Position numbers and translations under genes: made by a program. Source: Semisulcospira habei (taxonomy: Eukaryota > Mollusca > Gastropoda > Semisulcospiridae). From it: a DNA stretch of 64,000 bases. The notes beneath the pieces were generated by a model, which was not told the DNA's origin, did not search any database, and saw nothing but the letters and a program-made list of their open reading frames with translations. The DNA lies in NCBI GenBank assembly GCA_036245525.1, contig BTPG01000001.1, positions 178,183,111-178,247,110 of the forward strand, written 5' to 3'. Position 1 is the stretch's first letter; every line of letters begins with the position of its first letter. Shown piece after piece: positions 30,561 through 41,600 of this stretch.

Positions 30561-31857
30561 ATACGTGTGGCCGATGTGGAGCCAAGTCAGGACAGTCTCC
30601 TCATGGCGGCTGCCGCAGCGATAAGGTAGACCGTTTAGGAAGGGCTTCATGCAGCTTGTTAGCTTCCTCTTTGTCCCACTCGGACTGCCACTCACGGGCT
30701 ATGTACACACTAGCCACATGTCTAAAATCACTATAAACAGTCTGTGTGTCAGGACAGGGTCATTGCGGGCATCGTTGGCAGCAGAATCTGCGATCCTGTT
30801 GCCTTCGATGCCCACATGCCCTGGCACCCAAATAAAAATGATGTCATAATATTCCTTCATCAAGTCCGCGTGGAACTCTCTGATCTGCACCAGCAGTGGG
30901 TGATCATTTCCCGCGCCCTGAAGGGCCTGCAGGGCAGAAAGAGAGTCAGACAGAATCAGGAAGTTCCTTTCTCTAGATCGATAAGCATGCCTGAGTGCCA
31001 GCAGAACCGCCTGCAGTTCCGCACTAAATACAGATGAGTGGTCTGAGAGGCGGTGCTTAAATGGGCGTCTAGGATGGCGAGAGGACACTGCGGCCGCAGC
31101 CACTCTCCCATCCTCAGACTTTGACCCATCTGTATAGATACGACAATAGCCAGGAAAAATTGAAAGCAGTTCATTGAGGCTCTGTTGGTATATGGCTGGT
31201 CGAGTAGAGTCTTTCTTGTGGGCAGTCAAGTCCAGCAAGATCTCAGGAACTGGTAAGAGCCAAGGTGGAGTGATGTGTTGCAGGGATTCCGAAACTCTGT
31301 CCAGGTCCAATCCGGCCGCCTGCAGATGAGGTTGGACACAGAAAGAAAGTGGACGGACAGCTCCCGGATGGGTATCGTAAATCTCTGCAAACGATGGTTT
31401 AAAAACACAATCATAGGCAGGATTGTCTGGATGGGCCTTCAGTTTCAGAACGTAGCTGAGCATGAGGCGGATGCGGCGGAGCTTGAGAGAAGGCTCCCCT
31501 GCCTCGGCATACAGACTAGGAACTGGAGACGTCCTGAAGGCCCCAAGACATATCCGCAGACTCTGATGGTGAATTGTGTTCAGACGCTGTAGCACAGACT
31601 TGGAAGCTGAGCCATACACCACAGAATGGAAATGATTGTCTTATTCTATACCTGCGTATTTCTCTGTGGGCTGGCGATTGGGTGCCTGATAGGCGGGGGC
31701 AGGGGATCTAACTGTTGTCTGTCCAGCGCTGTGATTCCCCTTGGTTTGAGTACTGACAATTCTGCCAGCGCTAGCCTCACCTATCTGGTTTGTGAGTATC
31801 ATGTATAACTCGAGGCAAAATTTGTATCGTTACATTGTTGTGTAATGTTCTGTGCAT

Positions 31858-31900
31858 CTACTGTGGGAAATCAGGGTATTTACCCGACCACATATAGTAG
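31858..31900 (+). ncRNA. Predicted structured RNA stem-loop in each 375-bp unit (first copy shown)
   Basis: Nested pairing is visible. CTACT (31858-31862) pairs with AGTAG (31896-31900), and GTGG (31863-31866) with CCAC (31888-31891), leaving ATAT bulged. The internal loop is GAAATCA opposite GA, and the apical hairpin is GGGTA-TT-TACCC (31874-31885). It repeats at 375-bp intervals in later units. Function is unknown; a ribozyme is only a hypothesis. Confidence 0.4.
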
Positions 31901-32906
31901 CGCACCTTCATGTTTGTGTATGTATGTTTCTCCTGCCTACTTCCTAAGTTCCGGAGAAAGACATGGGTTATATAAGAGACCTGATCCATTCTTATTAGGA
32001 ATGGAAATGATTGTCTTATTCTATACCTGCGTATTTCTCTGTGGGCTGGCGATTGGGTGCCTGATAGGCGGGGGCAGGGGATCTAACTGTTGTCTGTCCA
32101 GCGCTGTGATTCCCCTTGGTTTGAGTACTGACAATTCTGCCAGCGCTAGCCTCACCTATCTGGTTTGTGAGTATCATGTATAACTCGAGGCAAAATTTGT
32201 ATCGTTACATTGTTGTGTAATGTTCTGTGCATCTACTGTGGGAAATCAGGGTATTTACCCGACCACATATAGTAGCGCACCTTCATGTTTGTGTATGTAT
32301 GTTTCTCCTGCCTACTTCCTAAGTTCCGGAGAAAGACATGGGTTATATAAGAGACCTGATCCATTCTTATTAGGAATGGAAATGATTGTCTTATTCTATA
32401 CCTGCGTATTTCTCTGTGGGCTGGCGATTGGGTGCCTGATAGGCGGGGGCAGGGGATCTAACTGTTGTCTGTCCAGCGCTGTGATTCCCCTTGGTTTGAG
32501 TACTGACAATTCTGCCAGCGCTAGCCTCACCTATCTGGTTTGTGAGTATCATGTATAACTCGAGGCAAAATTTGTATCGTTACATTGTTGTGTAATGTTC
32601 TGTGCATCTACTGTGGGAAATCAGGGTATTTACCCGACCACATATAGTAGCGCACCTTCATGTTTGTGTATGTATGTTTCTCCTGCCTACTTCCTAAGTT
32701 CCGGAGAAAGACATGGGTTATATAAGAGACCTGATCCATTCTTATTAGGAATGGAAATGATTGTCTTATTCTATACCTGCGTATTTCTCTGTGGGCTGGC
32801 GATTGGGTGCCTGATAGGCGGGGGCAGGGGATCTAACTGTTGTCTGTCCAGCGCTGTGATTCCCCTTGGTTTGAGTACTGACAATTCTGCCAGCGCTAAC
32901 CTCACC

Positions 32907-33070
32907 CAGGCATCAGAACTGTTCACCCCAAAAAAATCTGAAAATGGCGATTTTGAAGAATTGTAGAGTTATTTAAAGCCATTTCCTGGCACATAAGAAG
33001 TCAAAAGTGTTATTAACTAAGCACATGAAGAATCTGAAAATCGCCAAAAATCGGACAGTTCTGATGCCTG
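32907..33070. mobile_element. 164-bp MITE inside one tandem unit
   Basis: Perfect 16-bp terminal inverted repeats: CAGGCATCAGAACTGT at the left and its reverse complement at the right. Subterminal TGGCGATTTT/AAAATCGCCA is also inverted. CTCACC at 32901-32906 and 33071-33076 is a 6-bp target duplication; the empty site is present in the other units. The superfamily was not identified. Confidence 0.9.
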
Positions 33071-34423
33071 CTCACCTATCTGGTTTGTGAGTATCATGTA
33101 TAACTCGAGGCAAAATTTGTATCGTTACATTGTTGTGTAATGTTCTGTGCATCTACTGTGGGAAATCAGGGTATTTACCCGACCACATATAGTAGCGCAC
33201 CTTCATGTTTGTGTATGTATGTTTCTCCTGCCTACTTCCTAAGTTCCGGAGAAAGACATGGGTTATATAAGAGACCTGATCCATTCTTATTAGGAATGGA
33301 AATGATTGTCTTATTCTATACCTGCGTATTTCTCTGTGGGCTGGCGATTGGGTGCCTGATAGGCGGGGGCAGGGGATCTAACTGTTGTCTGTCCAGCGCT
33401 GTGATTCCCCTTGGTTTGAGTACTGACAATTCTGCCAGCGCTAGCCTCACCTATCTGGTTTGTGAGTATCATGTATAACTCGAGGCAAAATTTGTATCGT
33501 TACATTGTTGTGTAATGTTCTGTGCATCTACTGTGGGAAATCAGGGTATTTACCCGACCACATATAGTAGCGCACCTTCATGTTTGTGTATGTATGTTTC
33601 TCCTGCCTACTTCCTAAGTTCCGGAGAAAGACATGGGTTATATAAGAGACCTGATCCATTCTTATTAGGAATGGAAATGATTGTCTTATTCTATACCTGC
33701 GTATTTCTCTGTGGGCTGGCGATTGGGTGCCTGATAGGCGGGGGCAGGGGATCTAACTGTTGTCTGTCCAGCGCTGTGATTCCCCTTGGTTTGAGTACAG
33801 TATATACACCACAGAGCCGTAATCCAGTTTGGACAGAACAAGGGCCCGGTACAGACGAAGTAAGACAGTATGGTCCGCACCCCAGTCAGTACGACCGACA
33901 ACACGAAGAACGTCGAAAGCCTTCTGACATTGACAAGAGGTTCTAAGGTAATTAATATGGTTGAGGAAGGTAAGTCTTTTGTCAAAAATGACCCCCAGAA
34001 ACTTTGCCTCCTCGGCCACCTTAATTGGCACTCCAGCAATGCTCAGGCTAGGTTCTGGAAAAAGTTTTGTCTGGTTAGTAAAATGCACACAGACAGTCTT
34101 GGAGGGCGAGAACTTGAATCCATTGAGAGACGCCCACCGCTGGATGCGATCAACGCACAGCTGCAAGCGCCTCTCAAGGGACGCAAGTCCTCGACCAAGT
34201 GCGCACAAAGCAATGTCGTCAACAAACAAAGAGCATTCAGAATCATCCTTGACGGCCTTTACAATGTTATTAATTTTAATACTAAATAAAACAGGAGATA
34301 GAATGCTGCCCTGTGGGACACCCATCTCCTGTTCAAAGGAGTCGGAGAGGGTGGAGCCCACACGGACATGGAACGACCGGTTAGTCAAAAAATTGTGAAT
34401 AAAAACGGGCAGGTGCCCTTTAA

Positions 34424-37400
34424 CCTCGCGCTGGGACCATACGGCGTTGAGGCGCGTCCCCTGGGTGGTGGATAGGGGGTCCCTCGTGAGAGGGGTGCAC
34501 CGAATGAAATAAGGTGCCGTGAACCAACATGGTCTAAGGGAAGGTGACCCCGACAGAAAACCCCTGGGCCTCCTAGTAAGGGGGTTGGGCGTGGGGGTAG
34601 CTTCCCCACCCTGCAAAAAAGGAAATAGCTACAAAAACGCCGACGAAAAGACTAACAGTAATTCCTTTCCTGGAGGAGGAAGGTTCTTCTACCAGAAGAC
34701 TTATGACATCCTGTGGTGAAAGCCGGAAGTCTTCGGAAGCCACAGGACCGAGCCGCCTCTCTCTATCCAGGGATACAACCATGGGCACATGGAACGTCAA
34801 GACCATGTACCAGAGCGGCAAGGCCGCCCAGATAGCAGCGGAAATGCAAAAGTACAACCTTTCCCTGCTAGGCATCAGTGAAGCCAGATGGAAGCAGTCT
34901 GGCCAGAAAAGGCTGTTAAGTGGGGAGATGGTTCTGTATTCAGGTCATGAAGAGGAGAATGCCCCCCATACAGAAGGAGTAGCACTCATGCTGTCACCAG
35001 TGGCACAGGGAGCGTTGATGGGCTGGGAACCTCTTGGGCCAAGAATTATAACAGCAGCCTTTAGAACCAAGAAAAAGCTCAAGCTGAACGTCATCCAGTG
35101 TTATGCACCCACCAATGACAGTGACGAGGAAGAGAAACAAGAGTTCTACGACCGACTCCAGAGTGCCGTGGACAAATGTGCGGAGCGAGACATCACCATC
35201 GTCATGGGCGATTTTAATGCCAAAATAGGGGAGGACAACACCGGATACGAAGAGGTGATGGGGAGACAGGGACTAGGCTCGGAGATGAGTGAGAACGGGG
35301 AGAGGTTTGTAGACTTTTGTGCTCTAAACCGACTTGTCATTGGAGGCAGCATCTTCCCACACAGAAGAATACACAAAGCAACTTGGGTCTCACCTGACCA
35401 TACAACAGAGAACCAAATAGACCATATCTGCATTAGCAAGAAATTTAGAAGATCCCTTCAAGATGTTCGAGTGACGAGGGGAGCAGATGTCGCCTCAGAC
35501 CACCATCTGCTTACCTTAAGAATGAAGCTCAAGCTAAAGAAAAGCCGCACAGAGACGACAAGAAGACAGCGCTATAATGTAGGCCTCCTGAGAGAAACTG
35601 GAGTTAGAGAAGAGTTCAAACTGGTGCTGTCCAACCGGTTTCAAGCGCTACAGGAGCTAGTAAATGAAGAGGAGGCGGTCACCACAGAGCAGCAGTGGAA
35701 GGCAGTTAGAGAGGCGCTGAACTCAACCTGCAAAGACACTGTAGGGTTCAGGAAACACCACCACAAGGACTGGCTGTCGGCACAGACCTTGAAGAAGATA
35801 GAAGCGAGGAAGCAGAAGAAAGCAGCGGTCAACAACAGTCGCACGAGAGCAGCCAAAGTAAGGGCACAGGGGGAATACTGGGAAGCCAACCGCGAGGTGA
35901 AGAGGAGTATCAGGGCAGACAAGAGGGCCTACACAGACAGCCTGGCAGCAGAGGCAGAAAAGGCAGCAGGCAGCGGCAACATGAAACAGCTCTACGACAT
36001 TACCAGAAGATTGTCGGGTAAGTATGGCCATACAGAAAGACCAATAAAAGACAAAGAAGGCAAGCCTATTGCAGACAGAGCAGACCAACTCGACAGATGG
36101 GCCGAGTATTTTGAAGAGTTACTGAGCAGACCTAGCCCACCCGACCCCCCCGACATCCAGCCGGCAGAGACCGACCTACCCATCAGCTGTGACAGACCCA
36201 GCCGGGAAGAGATCAGAAAAGCAGTGGCATTTTTGAAGAATGGCAAAGCAGCAGGGCCAGATGGCATCCCAGCGGAGTCTCTGAAAGCAGACCTAGAGAC
36301 AACAGTTGAGATGCTGTACCCACTGTTTGGAAAGATCTGGGAAGAGGAGGTGATGCCAGCTGACTGGAAGGAGGGGTACCTAATCAAGCTTCCCAAGAAA
36401 GGCGACCTCAGCAAGTGTTCCAACTACAGAGGAATCACCTTGCTGTCAGTACCAGGAAAGGTCTTCAACAGGATCATCCTAGAGAGAATGAAGAGCTCCG
36501 TTGACCCCCAGCTGAGAGACCAGCAAGCAAGATTCAGGAAGAACCGATCATGTACAGACCGGATCGCCACTCTCCGCATCATCGTGGAACAGTCTCTGAA
36601 GTGGAGCTCCCCGCTGTACGTCAACTTTGTGGATTATGAGAAAGCATTTGACAGCGTGGACCGAGAGACTCTGTGGAAACTCCTACGACACTACGGTGTA
36701 CCCACAAAGCTCGTCCGCCTGATCAAGAGCAGCTATGATGGCATGACATGTCGCGTGATCCACGAAGGGCAGTTCACCAGAGAGCTCCAGGTCAGAACTG
36801 GTGTCAGGCAGGGGTGTCTGCTGTCTCCGTTCCTCTTCCTACTGGCCATAGACTGGGTCATGAAGATGACCACAGAGCACAGACGAAGTGGAATACAGTG
36901 GACACTGTGGACACAGCTTGACCACCTCGATTTTGCAGACGACTTGGCATTACTGTCCCACACTCATCAACAAATGCAGGACAAGACCACGAGGCTTGCT
37001 GACATCTCGTCCCAAGTGGGCCTCACCATTCACAAACAGAAAACAAAGACAATGAGGCTGAACGCAACCAGGGAAGAACCAGTCTTGATTGCTGGAACCC
37101 CGTTGGAGGAGGTGGAGTCCTTCACCTATCACAGGAGCATCATAGACAAAAAAGGCGGCACTGATGCAGATGTCAGAGCACGAATCGGTAAAGCCAGAGC
37201 AGCCTTTCTCCAGTTGAAAAAAGTGTGGAGTTCCAGAGAGCTGTCACAACACACCAAAGTCCGGATTTTCAACTCCAATGTAAAAGCAGTTCTCCTATAT
37301 GGAGCAGAGACATGGAGATTGACAAAAACCACAGTCAACAGAGTACAGACCTTCATGAACAGTTGCCTTAGAAGAATTTTGAAAATCCACTGGCCAGAGA

Positions 37401-37720
37401 AGATCAGCAACATCAGACTCTGGGAGAGAACAGAGCAGATAACAGCAGAGAATGAAATTGGGCGAAGAAGATGGGGATGGATCGGTCACAGTCTGAGAAA
37501 GCCAGCTTCCAGTATCACTAGGCAGGCATTGTCATGGAACCCCCAGGGAAAGAGGAAAAGAAGTAGGCCGAGAAACTCCTGGCGTCGAGACCTCCAAGCA
37601 GACATCAAGAGACTGGGAACCACCTGGAGTAGAATCGAAGGAGAAGCACAGGACAGGAGTTGCTGGAGGTCTCTCGTCGACGGCCTATACCCGGGTAGGG
37701 GTGACAGGCGTAAGTAAGTA
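34424..37720 (+). mobile_element. RTE-clade LINE, copy 2, full length
   Basis: It is bracketed by a 13-bp target duplication AGGTGCCCTTTAA (34411-34423 and 37721-37733) inside Nimb copy C. The 5' end begins CCTCGCGCTGGGACC. A 5' UTR of about 280 bp precedes one long ORF. The 3' UTR is only a few bases and the tail is TAAG repeats, as expected for RTE. Other copies in the window share both ends. Confidence 0.92.
34703..37717 (+). CDS. RTE endonuclease-reverse transcriptase, open 1004-codon ORF
   Basis: It nicks target DNA and copies the element RNA onto it. APE-type endonuclease: TWNVKTMYQ, SEARW, CYAPTND, IVMGDFNAKIG, SDHHLL (about residues 28-275). RT: GKAAGPDGIPAESLK, NYRGITLLSVPGKV, FVDYEKAFDSVDRE, GVRQGCLLSPFLFLLAID, LDFADDLALL (catalytic Asp pair near residue 744). 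The C-terminal tail has LLYGAETWRLTK, RRWGWIGHSLRKP and RPRNSWRRDL. The ATG at 34703 is the first in frame; a second at MGTWNVK is possible. Although open, it has Arg where sibling copies have Gly in QAGFRKN (codon 36530-36532), and HR for LG in FTYLGSI (37130-37135). Its activity is therefore doubtful. Such proteins are often misannotated as craniofacial development protein 2. Confidence 0.93.
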   Translation: MTSCGESRKSSEATGPSRLSLSRDTTMGTWNVKTMYQSGKAAQIAAEMQKYNLSLLGISEARWKQSGQKRLLSGEMVLYSGHEEENAPHTEGVALMLSPVAQGALMGWEPLGPRIITAAFRTKKKLKLNVIQCYAPTNDSDEEEKQEFYDRLQSAVDKCAERDITIVMGDFNAKIGEDNTGYEEVMGRQGLGSEMSENGERFVDFCALNRLVIGGSIFPHRRIHKATWVSPDHTTENQIDHICISKKFRRSLQDVRVTRGADVASDHHLLTLRMKLKLKKSRTETTRRQRYNVGLLRETGVREEFKLVLSNRFQALQELVNEEEAVTTEQQWKAVREALNSTCKDTVGFRKHHHKDWLSAQTLKKIEARKQKKAAVNNSRTRAAKVRAQGEYWEANREVKRSIRADKRAYTDSLAAEAEKAAGSGNMKQLYDITRRLSGKYGHTERPIKDKEGKPIADRADQLDRWAEYFEELLSRPSPPDPPDIQPAETDLPISCDRPSREEIRKAVAFLKNGKAAGPDGIPAESLKADLETTVEMLYPLFGKIWEEEVMPADWKEGYLIKLPKKGDLSKCSNYRGITLLSVPGKVFNRIILERMKSSVDPQLRDQQARFRKNRSCTDRIATLRIIVEQSLKWSSPLYVNFVDYEKAFDSVDRETLWKLLRHYGVPTKLVRLIKSSYDGMTCRVIHEGQFTRELQVRTGVRQGCLLSPFLFLLAIDWVMKMTTEHRRSGIQWTLWTQLDHLDFADDLALLSHTHQQMQDKTTRLADISSQVGLTIHKQKTKTMRLNATREEPVLIAGTPLEEVESFTYHRSIIDKKGGTDADVRARIGKARAAFLQLKKVWSSRELSQHTKVRIFNSNVKAVLLYGAETWRLTKTTVNRVQTFMNSCLRRILKIHWPEKISNIRLWERTEQITAENEIGRRRWGWIGHSLRKPASSITRQALSWNPQGKRKRSRPRNSWRRDLQADIKRLGTTWSRIEGEAQDRSCWRSLVDGLYPGRGDRRK

Positions 37721-38675
37721 AGGTGCCCTTTAAAACCCATGTCCAACAAGTCAGACATTATGCCATACTTCCAGGTAGTGTCATATGCCTTCTCAAGATC
37801 GAAGAAAATTGCATAGACTTGCTGCTTGTTGACAAAAGCATCTCAAATAAATGATTCAAAGCGGACTAAATGGTCAGTTGTACTACGGAAGCGCCGGAAA
37901 CCGCACTGGAGGTCTGTGAGGAGACCCTGTGACTCAAGATGCCACACCAGGCGGGCGTTGACCAGTCGCTCCATAGTTTTACATAAACATGATGTCAAAG
38001 CGATAGGTCGGTAGTTGCCCGGTTCGGAAGGATCCTTACCTGGCTTGGGGATCGGTACAACCACAGCCTGGCGCCAAGACGGCGGAAAATGACCAGTTCT
38101 CCAGATATGGTTAAAAGCCTTGAGAAGTACAAGGAGTGACCTCTCAGACAGATGCGTTAGGAATTGATAGTGGATGGTATCTAGGCCAGCAGAAGAGTCA
38201 TTACATTTCTGCAAGGCTTGCTGCAATTCTGAGTTATCGGACTTAAAATCACAAATACAAGACTCTCCCTTCTCCTTCTCTCTCTGGAAGAAGGGTGAAT
38301 AATGCTCTGTTGAAGAATTATGGGCAATGGTGGAGGCAAGCAAATTGGCCACAGCTTTTTTATCTGTGACCAAACTGGCACCATCTCTAAGATGGCCGAC
38401 AGAAGCCGAGCCACCCCTGCCTCTAATTCCTCGAACAGCCCTCCATACTTTCTGGGACGGTTTGGTTATTTGGGTTTAACGCCGAGCAGGCGACTAAGGC
38501 CATCTCACGGCGGGATGGGTAAAAATCTGGTCAGCCAGACTAAAAGCAAGGTCTTAAGACAAGATGTAAATATAGATTAAAAATCTCAGGCTAAAATGTC
38601 GCACATGTCTGGAAAAGAAACGTCTACAGACTCTCAAAAAGGGCAAATAAAAAAATTCACATAGTCTATGAATGC

Positions 38676-41600
38676 TCAGATCTTGTTAAAAATATTGCAT
38701 TCTCTCAAAAAATTGAAGATTTTGTCCGGGGGAACATCCTGGAACAAAACCTTCAAGGAGTCTGCTGTGAAGTGTTTATATCTGGTGTCAATTAGGTCAG
38801 CACAATACAGCAAAAAGTGTCGAACAGAAAACTGCTCATCACAGGCAAAACACCATGGACGCTCATCCTGTTTAAGTAAGTAAGAGTGCGTAACATATGT
38901 GTGCCCGATGTGGAGCCGAGCAAGGACAGTCTCCTCACGGCGGCTGCCGCAGCGGAAAGGTAGACTGTCAGACAACTTAGGAAGAGCTTCATGAAGCTTG
39001 TTCCCTTCCTCTTTGTCCCACTCGGACTGCCACTCGCGGGCTATGTACGCACTAATAACAGGTTTAAAATCACTATAGACAGTCTGTGTGTCAGGGACAG
39101 GGTCACTGCGGGCACTGTTGGCAGCAGAATCTGCGATTCTGTTGCCTTCGATGCCCACATAGCCTGGGACCCAAATAAAAATGATGTCATAATATTCCTT
39201 CATCAAGTCCGCGTAGAGCTCTCTAATCTGCACCAGCAGTGGATGGTCTGTTCCCACGCCCTGAAGGGCCTGCAGGGCAGAAAGAGAGTCAGACAGAATC
39301 AGGAAGTTCCTTTCCCGAGACTGATAGGCATGCTTGAGTGCTAGCAGAATGGCCTGCAGTTCTGCACTAAATACAGAGGAATGGTCAGGGAGACGGAGCT
39401 TAAATGGGCGTCTAGGATGGCGAGAGGACACTGCAGCCGCAGCCACTCTTCCATCCTCAGACTTGGACCCATCCGTATAAAGACGACAATAGCCAGGAAA
39501 AATTGAAAGGAGTTCATTGAGGCTCTGTTGGTATATGGCTGGTGGAGTACAATCCTTCTTGTGGGCAGTCAAGTCCAGCAAGATGTCAGGAACTGGTAGT
39601 AGCCAGGGTGGAGTGACGTGTTGCAGAGATTCCGAAACTTTGTCCAGGTCCACTCCGGCCGCCTGCAGATGAGGTCGGACACGGAAGGAAAGTGGACGGA
39701 CAGCTCCCGTATGGGCATCGTAAATCTCTGCAAACGACGGGTTAAAAACACAATCATAGGCAGGATTTTCTGGATGGGCCTTCAGCTTCAGAACGTAGCT
39801 GAGCATGATGCGGATGCGGCGGAGCCTGAGAGAAGGCTCCCCTGCCTCTGCATACAGACTAGGAACTGGAGATGTCCTAAAGGCTCCCAGACACATGCGC
39901 AGACCTTGATGGTGAATTGTGTTCAGACGCTGCAGAACAGACTTGGAAGCCGAGCCATATACCACAGAGCCGTAATCCAGTTTGGACCGAACAAGGGCCC
40001 GGTACAGTCGAAGTAAGACGATGCGGTCTGCACCCCAGTCAGTACGACCAACGACACGAAGAATGTCGAGGGCCTTCCGACAAGAGGTTCTAAGGTAGTT
40101 AACATGGTTGCAGAAGGTCAATCTTTTGTCAAAGATGACCCCCAAAAACTTAGCCTCTTCAGCCACCTTAATTGGCACTCCAGCAGTGCTCAGGCTAGGT
40201 TCTGGAAAAAATTTCGTCTGGTTAGTAAAATGCACACAGACTGTCTTGGAGGGCGAGAATCTGAATCCATTGAGAGACACCCACCCCTGGATGCGATCAA
40301 CGCACAGCTGCAAGCGCCTCTCAAGGGACGCAAGTCCTCGACCTCGTGCACACAAAGCAAAGTCGTCCACAAACAAAGAGCATTCAGAATCATCCTTGAC
40401 GGCCTTTACAATGTTATTTATTTTAATGCTAAATAAAACAGGAGATAGAATACTGCCCTGCGGGACACCCATCTCCTGTTCAAAGGAGTCGGAGAGGGTG
40501 GAGCCCACACGGACATGGAACGACCTGTTGGACAAAAAATTGTGAATAAAAACGGGCAGATGCCCTTTAAAACCCATGTCTGACAAATCAGACATTATAC
40601 CATGCTTCCAGGTAGTGTCATATGCCTTTTCAAGATCAAAGAAAATTGCATAGACATGCTGCTTGTTGACAAAAGCATCTCGGATAAAAGACTCAAAGCG
40701 GACTAGATGGTCAGTTGTACTACGGAAGCGCCGGAAACCGCACTGGAGGTCTGTGATGAGACCCTGTGACTCAAGATGCCACACCAGTCGGGCGTTGACC
40801 AAGCGTTCCATAGTTTTACATAAACATGATGTCAAAGCTATTGGCCGGTAGTTGCCCGGGTCGGAAGGATCCTTACCCGGCTTGGGAATTGGCACAACCA
40901 CAGCCTGGCGCCAAGATGGCGGAAAATGACCGGTTATCCAGATATGGTTAAAGGCCTTGAGAAGTACAAGGAGTGAATCCTCAGGCAGATGTGTTATGAG
41001 CTGATAATGGATGGTATCTAATCCAGCAGCAGAGTCAGTACATTTCTGCATGGCTTGCTGCAATTCTGAAAACGTAAAAGGGGCATTATAGTCTTCCAAG
41101 TTATCCGATATAAAATCACAAGCACAAGATTCTCGCTTCTCCTTCTCTCTCTGGAAGAAAGGTGAATAATGCTCTGTTGAAGAATTATGGGCAATGGTGG
41201 AGGCAAGCAAATTGGCCACAGCCTTTTTATCTGTGACCAAACTGGCACCATCTCTAAGATGGCCAACAGAAGCCGAGCCACCCCTGCCCCTAATTCTTCG
41301 AACAGCCTTCCAGACTTTTTGGGACGGAGTCCTAGAAGATAAAGATGAGACGAAGCGTCTCCAGGAAGCACGGCGTTCACGTTTAAAAATATAACGGGCT
41401 TTCGCCCGCTGTCTTTTAAAGGTTAAAATATTTGCTTGCGACGGATTACGAAATGCACGTCGCTGAGCAGATTTGCGCATTGTTTGGGCCTTGCGGCACT
41501 CTTCATTGAACCATGGTACTCTTGGCTTCCGAGGGAGTGATGTGGAAGTTCTAGGGATGGTTTCACCTGCAACCTCCAACAAAATAGAAGTAAAACAAGA

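Larger units (their letters stand above)
31626..33803. mobile_element. Tandem 375-bp-unit element with one 12-bp target duplication (retrozyme-like)
   Basis: Five units plus 128 bp of a 375-bp sequence lie between copies of ATACACCACAGA (31614-31625 and 33804-33815). Units begin at 31626, 32001, 32376, 32751, 33296 and 33671; the fourth is lengthened by a 164-bp MITE and its 6-bp duplication. Units look almost identical: a 112-residue frame recurs unchanged in the complete units. The left end starts at ATGGAAATG and the right end stops after GAGTAC plus AGTAT, so the two ends fall at different phases of the unit. Each unit has a TATATAAGAG box and a stable stem-loop. No transposase or RT is encoded. 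Confidence 0.85.

Noticed and set aside
31626..33803. Tandem solo LTRs
   Set aside because: The TATATAAGAG box invites this reading, but no TG...CA boundaries match the unit edges, the target duplication is 12 bp rather than 4-6 bp, and no internal region or primer-binding site is present. It remains a weaker alternative.
31626..33803. Canonical hammerhead ribozyme in the 375-bp unit
   Set aside because: No CTGANGA paired with a suitable GAAA was found on either strand. CTGATAG, CTGACAA and CTGATCC occur but break invariant positions.
31845..33803. CRISPR-like array
   Set aside because: Units of 375 bp are contiguous without short repeat-spacer alternation, and the context is eukaryotic.
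31845..33946. Five near-identical 112-143 residue ORFs as a tandem gene family
   Set aside because: The frame repeats only because the unit is 375 bp (divisible by three) and identical. The composition is odd, the frame crosses the putative RNA fold and TATA-like box, and the array is an insertion with a target duplication.
10393..37413. Recurrent antisense ORFs of 60-145 codons opposite RTE and Nimb coding regions
   Set aside because: They mirror the coding frames of multi-copy LINEs, recur in every copy and have no domain of their own.
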